Assembly: GCA_016868955.1 (NCBI GenBank)
Contig: VGFF01000010.1
Span: 1-26,898 of the forward strand
Length of the DNA stretch: 26,898 nucleotides
Reading direction: 5' to 3'
DNA from: Armatimonadota bacterium
GTDB taxonomy: Bacteria; Sysuimicrobiota; Sysuimicrobiia; Sysuimicrobiales; VGFF01
The translations under genes and the position numbers were made by a program. Of the stretch, positions 21,291 to 26,898 are shown in pieces. Every line of letters begins with the position of its first letter. Positions within the stretch are counted from its first letter, which is position 1. The notes under the pieces are model-generated. The model did no database searches and was not told the origin of the DNA. It was given only the letters and a program-made list of their open reading frames with translations.

Positions 21291-23019
21291 TGGGATCGAA
21301 GAAGGGTTTTTGGCGGCCGTCTCGGCGGAGCGCTTGTGGACGGATCTCACGTTTCTGGCGGCGATCGACCGCACGTCGGGGACGCCCGGCGAGCACCAAG
21401 CGATGGCATACATCGCGGATCAGCTTCGGGCGGCCGGCGCCGATGTCACGGTACACGAATTCGACGCCTATCTGAGCTTTCCGGGGCCGGCGTCGATCGA
21501 CGTCGTCGCCGCGCCGAAGTCGTGGACGGGCGGATCGAGCGTGCCGACGAAGACGCGATCGTTTTCGGCGAACACGTCGGACGATGGGCTCGTCGCCGAG
21601 CTGATCTACGTGCCCGGCGGCTCCGACATGTTCCGCGACACGGAATCGCAGAAACGGCTGGCCGCGGCTGACATCAAAGGAAAGTTCGTGGTCTCCGAGG
21701 CCGGAAGCCGTCACAACATGCTGACCGCCGCGCAGCATGGCGCCGCTGGGTACGTGCATGCTTGGCCGTCGGATGAAGACGCGCTGCACGAAGGCATCGT
21801 CACGCCGATCTGGGGCACGCCGACGCCCGAGACGATCGACACGATCCCGAAGATCCCGGTCGTCACGATCTCGCACAACCCTGGCAAGGCACTCATCGCG
21901 GCGTTGCGTGACGGACCGGTGAAGATCCGATTGCGTGCCCGATCGGAAACGGGCTGGCGCCGCGTCCAGCTTGTCACCGGCGATATCCGCGGTAGCGGGC
22001 CGGAGTTCGTCATGCTGTCCGGCCACGTCGACTCCTGGTACCTGGGCGCGACCGACAACGCGACCGGCAACGCGACCTGCCTTGAGGTCGCGCGCGTCTT
22101 CGCGAAGCAGCGCGCGTCGTTGCGGCGCGGCCTGCGCGTCTGCTTCTGGCCCGGCCACTCCACCGGCCGATACGCCGGTTCGGCATGGTACGCCGACAAC
22201 CACTGGCAGGAGCTGCACGATCGCTGCGTCGCGCACCTCAACTGCGACTCGACGGGACCGCTCGGCGCGACCGAATACGACGAGGTCATGGCGACGGCCG
22301 AGACGTTTCCGATCGGCAAGGCGGTCATCGGCGAGCTGACCGGACAGAACCCCGCGATGGAGCGTCCCGTGCGGGCCGGCGATCAGTCGTTCTGGGGCAT
22401 CGGCGTTCCGACATTGTTCATGCTGTTGTCGTCGCGGCCGACGGATCAGCGCGCGAAGGTCGGCGGCAGCGGCTACGGTTGGTGGTGGCACACGGAAGCG
22501 GACACGATCGACAAGGCCGACCGCGGCATCCTGCACCTCGACACGAAGATCTACGCTCTGTCGGCGCTGCGACTGTGCCGTGACGCCGTCCTGCCGCTGT
22601 CAGTGTCGGCGGTCGCGGCGGAGATCGCCGGCATCGTCGAGGGAATGAACGCGAAAGCGGCGGGACGGTTCGATTTGACGGCGGTCGAGCGCGAGGTCGC
22701 GCGCCTGCGGGAGGCCGCCCGCGCGCTCGACGAACGATCCCCCGCGCTCGCGAAGGACGCCACACGGGCCGAGGCCGCCAGCCGCGCTATCCACCGCGCC
22801 GTGCGCGCCTTGATTCCGATCAACTACACGCAGGCGAGCGCGTTCGACCACGACATGGCGGTGCCGATGCTGCCGTTGCCCGGATTGCAGGCGATCGCGA
22901 AGCTGGCAACGCTCCCCGACGGGTCCGACGACGCAGGTTTTCTGCGCACGCGCTTGGTCCGCGAGCGCAATCGCGTCGTGCACGCGTTGCGGGAGGCGGT
23001 CGCGGCGTTGGAGGGCTAG
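21283..23019 (+). CDS. M28-family peptidase-like protein, second copy
   Basis: The 578-residue protein is a paralogue of the preceding gene with the same domain order. Metal-site candidates are His248 in L-S-G-H-V-D-S-W, Asp258 in A-T-D-N-A-T-G-N, Asp322 in H-L-N-C-D-S-T-G and His403 in W-W-W-H-T-E-A-D-T. The Glu-Glu position is again replaced, here by F-W-P-G-H-S-T-G-R-Y-A-G-S (288-300). ATG 21283 follows TGGAGGG at 21271-21277 and lies inside the last codons of the first copy. The longer open frame starting at 21100 is antisense-like overlap with the first copy. Its TAG stop shares CTAG with the convergent MFS gene. The two paralogues may form a heterodimer. Confidence 0.85.
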   Translation: MRDGIEEGFLAAVSAERLWTDLTFLAAIDRTSGTPGEHQAMAYIADQLRAAGADVTVHEFDAYLSFPGPASIDVVAAPKSWTGGSSVPTKTRSFSANTSDDGLVAELIYVPGGSDMFRDTESQKRLAAADIKGKFVVSEAGSRHNMLTAAQHGAAGYVHAWPSDEDALHEGIVTPIWGTPTPETIDTIPKIPVVTISHNPGKALIAALRDGPVKIRLRARSETGWRRVQLVTGDIRGSGPEFVMLSGHVDSWYLGATDNATGNATCLEVARVFAKQRASLRRGLRVCFWPGHSTGRYAGSAWYADNHWQELHDRCVAHLNCDSTGPLGATEYDEVMATAETFPIGKAVIGELTGQNPAMERPVRAGDQSFWGIGVPTLFMLLSSRPTDQRAKVGGSGYGWWWHTEADTIDKADRGILHLDTKIYALSALRLCRDAVLPLSVSAVAAEIAGIVEGMNAKAAGRFDLTAVEREVARLREAARALDERSPALAKDATRAEAASRAIHRAVRALIPINYTQASAFDHDMAVPMLPLPGLQAIAKLATLPDGSDDAGFLRTRLVRERNRVVHALREAVAALEG

Positions 23020-24293
23020 TGGCCGGGCCGGCCTCGCGACCACGCCCTGCCGCGTAGCAGGAACAACCCCAGCCGCGCCGCTGACAGCGCCACAGAGAAC
23101 AACCAGACTCCCGCGAAACCCTTGGTCGTCTCCGCAATCCAGCCGAACAGCGCCGCCGCGAAACCGGAGCCGGTCTGCGAGATGGCCACGGACACCGACG
23201 TCGTGACGCCGGCGCGGGACGCGCCGAAGTACTCGGCGACGAGCAGCGTCATCGGTGTGATCGCCCAGGCGAATCCGACGCCGACGACGACCGCCAGCGG
23301 CCACACGGTCCAGTCGGACGCCCACAGCAGACCCACGCACCCGAGCCCCTGCAGGATCGTCCCCCAGACGGCGATCGGTACCCGATCGCGCATGCGATCG
23401 GTGATCGTGCCGGCGACGTACGCGGACACGATTTGCGTCGATGTCAGCAGCCCCATTACGAACGCGACGCGCGCCTTCGCGAAGTGCAGACCGGTTTCCA
23501 GATAGGCGGGCAGCCAGGCGAGGACGCCGTTCGCGACGGAGAGACCCAAAACGCCGGCCAGCGAGAGCAGCAGCAGCTCGACGACCATCGCGCGTGACAA
23601 GCGCGGCGCCCGCGTCGTCTCGTCCGACGCGGCGCCGGTCCCGCCCGTCGTCGCGGCGCCTGCCGATCCAGGGATGGCGGGCGGCTGCGTCGCCGGCATC
23701 CGCGGCAGCAACGCGAACCCGGTAAGGCAGAGAATGCCGAAGGCGACGAACAATGTCGTCGGCTCGACGCCGGCCTGCACCGAAATCAATGGAGAGAACG
23801 TGAGCGTCGTGATCAACGCCGAGCCGATCGCGACCTCGGTGATGCCGGCGGCACGTCCTCGCTGGTGGAGCGGCAGGTAGGATGTGAACAACTTCATGCC
23901 GATCGGGAACACGAGCGCCGACCCGATGCCCTCGACGACCCGCAGGGCCAGGGCGGCCGCATACGTCGTGACCAATCCGACGCCGGCGATGCCGACGGCG
24001 AGGAGCGCGAGTCCGGCGGCGAGCTGCAGCCGCGGCGAGGCCCGGTCGGCGAGCCATCCGGCGAACGGCAGCAACGCCGCGTAGGCGACGAAGAACGCCG
24101 ACATCAGGACGCCCATCTCGACCAGCCCGACGCCATAACGCTGCATCAGCTCGGGGAAGAACGGCGTAATGTGCATCCGCGCGACGAACGCGAAGAAGCG
24201 GCTGAACGTGATCCCGGCGAGGATGCCAGCGGCGGACACAGTCGGCGCCATGGAAAGGGACGCGACGGGATCGAATCGCAGGTTCCGTGTCAT
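23016..24293 (-). CDS. major facilitator superfamily transporter
   Basis: The 425-residue protein is a 12-helix MFS transporter of the inner membrane. Two six-helix halves are separated by a Thr/Ala/Pro-rich loop at about residues 200-232. The loop after helix 2 has G-W-L-A-D-R-A-S-P-R, a version of the family's G-x-x-x-D-R motif, and its counterpart in the second half is G-T-I-T-D-R-M-R-D-R. I cannot name the substrate; organic acids or drug-like compounds are common for relatives. Start ATG 24293 lacks a strong ribosome site; ATG 24251 is an alternative. It converges on the second M28 gene with overlapping stops and is divergent from the small exported protein. Confidence 0.88.
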   Translation of the reverse strand: MTRNLRFDPVASLSMAPTVSAAGILAGITFSRFFAFVARMHITPFFPELMQRYGVGLVEMGVLMSAFFVAYAALLPFAGWLADRASPRLQLAAGLALLAVGIAGVGLVTTYAAALALRVVEGIGSALVFPIGMKLFTSYLPLHQRGRAAGITEVAIGSALITTLTFSPLISVQAGVEPTTLFVAFGILCLTGFALLPRMPATQPPAIPGSAGAATTGGTGAASDETTRAPRLSRAMVVELLLLSLAGVLGLSVANGVLAWLPAYLETGLHFAKARVAFVMGLLTSTQIVSAYVAGTITDRMRDRVPIAVWGTILQGLGCVGLLWASDWTVWPLAVVVGVGFAWAITPMTLLVAEYFGASRAGVTTSVSVAISQTGSGFAAALFGWIAETTKGFAGVWLFSVALSAARLGLFLLRGRAWSRGRPGH

Positions 24294-24438
24294 AGATCCG
24301 TCGACGTGTTTCGTGGATTCGCGCCGGTTCCCCTGGGCGGTGGATCGGCCGCGCGCGGGCCGCCTCGCCGAAGGGAACGATTACGGTCACGATGACGCTC
24401 ACATAGGTGAAGTCCACGTCTTGTGAGGACCCCAGAGA

Positions 24439-24861
24439 ATGAACACTCGTGGCTTTGTCGCCGTAATCGGCGCATTGTTCGTTACTCTGTCATTGGCGGC
24501 TTCCGCCGCGCTCGCCGTGCCGGCGTCGCCCGCTTCGAAGTCAATGTCCGGCGACGCCATGTCGGGCCTCGGCGTCAAGACCGTCAAGATCACCTCGCCG
24601 GTGGCGCCCGGCGGTACCGTCCAGGTCGACGCGCAGACGATGGGAAACGCGGAGTGTGCGATCACCGTCGAGCTGAAGTCGGGCGCCAGCGAAGCGAAGG
24701 CGCTGGCACCGAAGAAGGCGAGCGGTCGCGGTACCGTGTCCTGGTCTTGGAAGCTCGCCGCGACCGCGGCGGATGGAAAGTCGCCCGTGACGGTCTCGTG
24801 CAAGCTTGGCGGCAAGGAAGGCAAGGCCGAAGGGCAGCTCGAGATCAAGAAGAAGATGTAG
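24439..24861 (+). CDS. small exported protein of unknown function
   Basis: The 140-residue protein has an N-terminal signal peptide: a short basic start (N-T-R), a hydrophobic stretch V-A-V-I-G-A-L-F-V-T-L-S-L-A-A-S-A-A and A-L-A, with cleavage likely around residue 26. The mature part is rich in Lys, Ser, Ala and Gly and alternates beta-like segments (VKTVKITSPV; GTVQVDAQTMG; CAITVELKSG), with two Cys that could form a disulfide, and ends in a K-K-K-M tail. An Ig-like or beta-sandwich fold is plausible but not demonstrated. GAGGA about 10-12 bases before ATG 24439 serves as ribosome site. It stands alone and ends in the large palindrome at 24875-24914. I recognise no family. Confidence 0.75.
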   Translation: MNTRGFVAVIGALFVTLSLAASAALAVPASPASKSMSGDAMSGLGVKTVKITSPVAPGGTVQVDAQTMGNAECAITVELKSGASEAKALAPKKASGRGTVSWSWKLAATAADGKSPVTVSCKLGGKEGKAEGQLEIKKKM

Positions 24862-24874
24862 GGCCTCTCTGGGG

Positions 24875-24914
24875 CGGTTGAGGCGCCGGGCCAGCTGGCC
24901 CGGCGCCTCAACCG
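24875..24914. terminator. 40-base perfect palindrome between convergent genes
   Basis: The left arm CGGTTGAGGCGCCGGGCCAG is followed directly by its exact complement, 20 base pairs with no spacer; in RNA it would fold as an 18-bp stem with an AGCU loop. It lies 13 bases after the stop of the exported protein and includes the last codons and TGA of the convergent dehydrogenase gene. No T tract follows on either side, so it would be a U-less bidirectional terminator, or possibly a protein-binding palindrome. Confidence 0.82.
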
Positions 24915-25708
24915 AACATCCAGTGCCCGCCGTCGACGCCGATGACCTGACCGGTGACGTAGCCGGCGCGCGGCGTGCACAAGAACGCAGTCACGGCCGC
25001 GATCTCTTGCGCTTCGGCCGTGCGGCCGACCGCGATGCTCTTCATCAGATCGTCCTTCTCTTCTTGTGACTTCATCGCCCACTGATCGCGGCCCAGCGGC
25101 GTCATCACGAACCCGGGCGCAACGCTGTTGGCGGTGATGCCGAAGGGGCCGCACTCCTTCGCCATCTCGCGCGTGAAGCCGTACACGGCCGCTTTCGCGG
25201 TCGTGTACGCGTGGATCTTTGTGCGGCTCACGGACCGCCCGGCACCAGACGTAATGTTGACGATTCCCCCGTACCGCTGTTTCTTCATGCGTCCGATGAA
25301 CGCGCGGCAGACGTAGAAAGTGCCGTGCAAATTGACGTTGACGATGTCGTGCCACGCTTCGTCGGCCGTCTGCTCGAGCGGCCGCGCGACGTGACCGAGG
25401 AGTCCACCGGCGGCGCAGACGAGGATCTGCACGCTGCCGAAGTCCTCGAGGACGCGCCGCGCCAGATCGTCGACGTGCGTGCGCTGCGACACGTCGGTCG
25501 AGACCGCGAACGCCGCGACCTCATACGCGGCGCTGACCTCTGCGGAGACGCGCGCCGCTGCTTCTCCCTGTATGTCGGCGATCGCGGCCCGCGCGCCCAT
25601 CGCCGCAAGCGCATCCACGATGGTGCGCCGGATGCCTTGTGCGCCGCCGGTCACGATCGCGCTCTGTCCCTTCAGCTCGTCGGAGCGCAGCGGCGCCGGC
25701 GCGGTCAT
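24908..25708 (-). CDS. short-chain dehydrogenase/reductase (SDR)
   Basis: The 266-residue protein is a classical-length SDR, an NAD(P)-dependent oxidoreductase of alcohols, ketones or hydroxyacyl compounds. Catalytic residues are visible: Asn126 (VNVNLHG), Ser154 (NITSG), Tyr168 and Lys172 (HAYTTAKAA). Near the end comes G-Q-V-I-G-V-D-G-G-H. Two nucleotide-site motifs deviate: the T-G-x-x-x-G-x-G loop reads T-G-G-A-Q-G-I-R (third Gly is Arg27), and N-N-A-G reads C-A-A-G (98-101). Start ATG 25708 overlaps the MmgE/PrpD stop as ATGA, so the genes are coupled. The 3' end lies within a large palindrome. Confidence 0.9.
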   Translation of the reverse strand: MTAPAPLRSDELKGQSAIVTGGAQGIRRTIVDALAAMGARAAIADIQGEAAARVSAEVSAAYEVAAFAVSTDVSQRTHVDDLARRVLEDFGSVQILVCAAGGLLGHVARPLEQTADEAWHDIVNVNLHGTFYVCRAFIGRMKKQRYGGIVNITSGAGRSVSRTKIHAYTTAKAAVYGFTREMAKECGPFGITANSVAPGFVMTPLGRDQWAMKSQEEKDDLMKSIAVGRTAEAQEIAAVTAFLCTPRAGYVTGQVIGVDGGHWMFG

Positions 25709-26898
25709 CGCGCGCTCACCGTGGCGTCGGCAACGAGATCGCCCAACGTCCGCGCCTGCGGCAGTCGATCGGCACCGAGGATCGCGTCCGCCAGCCGCGC
25801 CGCGTGCACCGCCCCGACGGCGGGCGACGCGCAATCGGCGAACTTCTCGCGCACCTCCGATTCCGTCATCGCGTGGTGCGGGTGGCCGCGCGCGTCGCGA
25901 ACCGCCGCGGATAACGTGCGGCCGTCCCGCGTGACGAGGCTCACGTCCGTGGGCGCGTCCTGGTCCGGCCCGTTCGCGATCATCGTCACGCGCCGGCCCA
26001 GCGCCTGCGCTGCCGGCCGGCGCACCGCGTCGTCGCGAAACGTCCCCAGAGTGATCGCGCCGTCGAGAACGGCGGCGGCGAGGCAGTATTGCATGCTGAA
26101 CTTGCCCTGCAGCGCGTCTTGCGGCGTCGTGTGGATCAACACTTGCGCCGCGATATCGGGCACGTGCGAGGTGATCGACGCGATCTCATCCGCGGCGACG
26201 CGCTCGCGCCCGAGGATTTCGAAGATCGCGTCGAGGCTGCGGTGCGTCGAGGCGCAGCACGGGTACTTCTTCAGCCAGATGCCGTCCTCGGCGAGGCTCC
26301 AGCGCCGCCCGAGCGCGGCGACAGCGTCGCGCAGCGCCTCGCTCGCCCCGTCGGCGAAGAGCGCCGCGAATCCGTACGTCCCCTCGATCGCGTCGGGCGC
26401 CGCCGACAGCCCCGCCGCCGCCATCGTCGCGGCGACGACGCCGTTGCGGGCGGCGCTGCCGGCGTGGAACGGCTTCGTCATCGATCCGAAGTTCTGCCGC
26501 ACGCCGCCGGCCAGCGAGACACCGATGCTCAACGCGATGGTCGTTTCCCGCTCGCTCAACCGCATCGCGCGCGCAGCCGCGGCCGCGGCCGCGACGCTGC
26601 CGATCGTCGACGTCGCGTGCCAGCCGCGACGGTAGTGCTCGGGATTGAGGCCGCGCCCCAAGGCCGCGCACACCTCGAAGCCGACAACGTAGCCTGCCAG
26701 GAAGTCAGCGCCGGTGCCTTCCGCGGCTTCGGCCGCGGCGAGCGCGGCCGGCGCGAGCACGACGCTGGGATGGCCGGAGAGCGGATCGGAGACATCGTCG
26801 TAGTCGAGCGCGTGCCCCATCGCGCCGCCGGCCAACGCCGCCGCTTCCGCCGCCGCGCGCACACCGAGCCCGAGGACGGCACACCGCGGCGCGGACCA
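25705..26898 (-). CDS. MmgE/PrpD family protein (N-terminus outside the window)
   Basis: The frame is open to the window edge, so the start is missing; about 397 residues are present of the family's usual 450 or so. Hallmarks are G-A-M-G-H-A-L-D-Y-D-D near the visible start, S-G-H-P-S-V-V-L-A-P-A, G-W-H-A-T-S-T-I-G-S, K-P-F-H-A-G-S-A-A-R-N-G and K-K-Y-P-C-C-A-S-T-H. The family includes 2-methylcitrate dehydratase (PrpD), cis-aconitate decarboxylase and iminodisuccinate epimerase; sequence alone does not choose among these. No methylcitrate synthase or lyase is nearby, so propionate metabolism is not supported. It is the upstream gene of a coupled pair with the SDR. Confidence 0.9.
   Translation of the reverse strand, partial: WSAPRCAVLGLGVRAAAEAAALAGGAMGHALDYDDVSDPLSGHPSVVLAPAALAAAEAAEGTGADFLAGYVVGFEVCAALGRGLNPEHYRRGWHATSTIGSVAAAAAAARAMRLSERETTIALSIGVSLAGGVRQNFGSMTKPFHAGSAARNGVVAATMAAAGLSAAPDAIEGTYGFAALFADGASEALRDAVAALGRRWSLAEDGIWLKKYPCCASTHRSLDAIFEILGRERVAADEIASITSHVPDIAAQVLIHTTPQDALQGKFSMQYCLAAAVLDGAITLGTFRDDAVRRPAAQALGRRVTMIANGPDQDAPTDVSLVTRDGRTLSAAVRDARGHPHHAMTESEVREKFADCASPAVGAVHAARLADAILGADRLPQARTLGDLVADATVSAR

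Noticed and set aside
18364..23019. poly-gamma-glutamate capsule synthesis locus
   Set aside because: Only a CapA-like gene is present; the ligase and membrane genes (PgsB/CapB, PgsC/CapC) are absent and the CapA protein lacks a membrane anchor.
22600..24417. 605-residue Arg-rich minus-strand frame
   Set aside because: It is a shadow of the MFS gene and of the second M28 gene.
25705..26898. methylcitrate cycle (prp) operon
   Set aside because: Only the MmgE/PrpD family member is seen, next to an SDR; no PrpB or PrpC is present, and the family has several other activities.

Overview
The window is GC-rich bacterial DNA that is densely coded on both strands. Most genes carry Shine-Dalgarno motifs, and ATG, GTG and TTG starts are all used. 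There is no rRNA, CRISPR array, phage module or insertion sequence. The gene mix (split hydantoinase/oxoprolinase genes, PhzF, DUF4438, an unusual M28 peptidase pair, MmgE/PrpD, orphan prepilins) suits a soil or environmental heterotroph from a poorly cultured GC-rich phylum; Eremiobacterota-like lineages are a guess I cannot test here. No stretch longer than 300 bases lacks a gene or gene remnant. The window opens in a poly-C run and ends inside a gene.

Layout. 1-600: the end of a small acidic protein, then a ParE/RelE-type toxin remnant with two internal TGA codons next to an intact antitoxin. 0.8-2.9 kb: proline dehydrogenase and a divergent sodium:amino-acid symporter cut off in its seventh membrane helix. 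2.9-6.7 kb: coupled hydantoinase/5-oxoprolinase subunits B and A, with a divergent PhzF-like isomerase to 7.7 kb. 7.9-8.9 kb: a broken uroporphyrinogen-decarboxylase-family gene, then tRNA-Arg(UCG). 9.0-10.7 kb: a DUF4395 membrane protein, a possible 44-residue protein and a methyltransferase. 10.7-12.9 kb (minus): pyroglutamyl peptidase and a metal-dependent amidohydrolase. 13.1-15.8 kb: a CDF metal transporter and a tandem pair of DUF4438 paralogues, ended by a perfect hairpin. 16.0-16.9 kb (minus): two coupled prepilin-like genes. 17.1-18.2 kb (minus): msrA and a YfiT/DinB-like protein. 18.4-23.0 kb: CapA-like phosphoesterase plus two M28 peptidase paralogues with overlapping reading frames. 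23.0-24.3 kb (minus): an MFS transporter. 24.4-24.9 kb: a small exported protein. 24.9-26.9 kb (minus): MmgE/PrpD and a short-chain dehydrogenase.

How the genes may work together. Several products converge on peptide, proline, pyroglutamate and glutamate use: M28 peptidases, Pcp releasing pyroglutamate, a HyuA/HyuB pair of the family that opens 5-oxoproline-type rings, proline dehydrogenase and the remains of an amino-acid symporter. That link is inference from family membership and proximity. The broken genes cluster in the first 9 kb; the remaining genes look intact. The least described parts are the DUF4438 tandem pair and the CapA-M28-M28 operon, in which both peptidases have lost the usual Glu-Glu catalytic motif in parallel.
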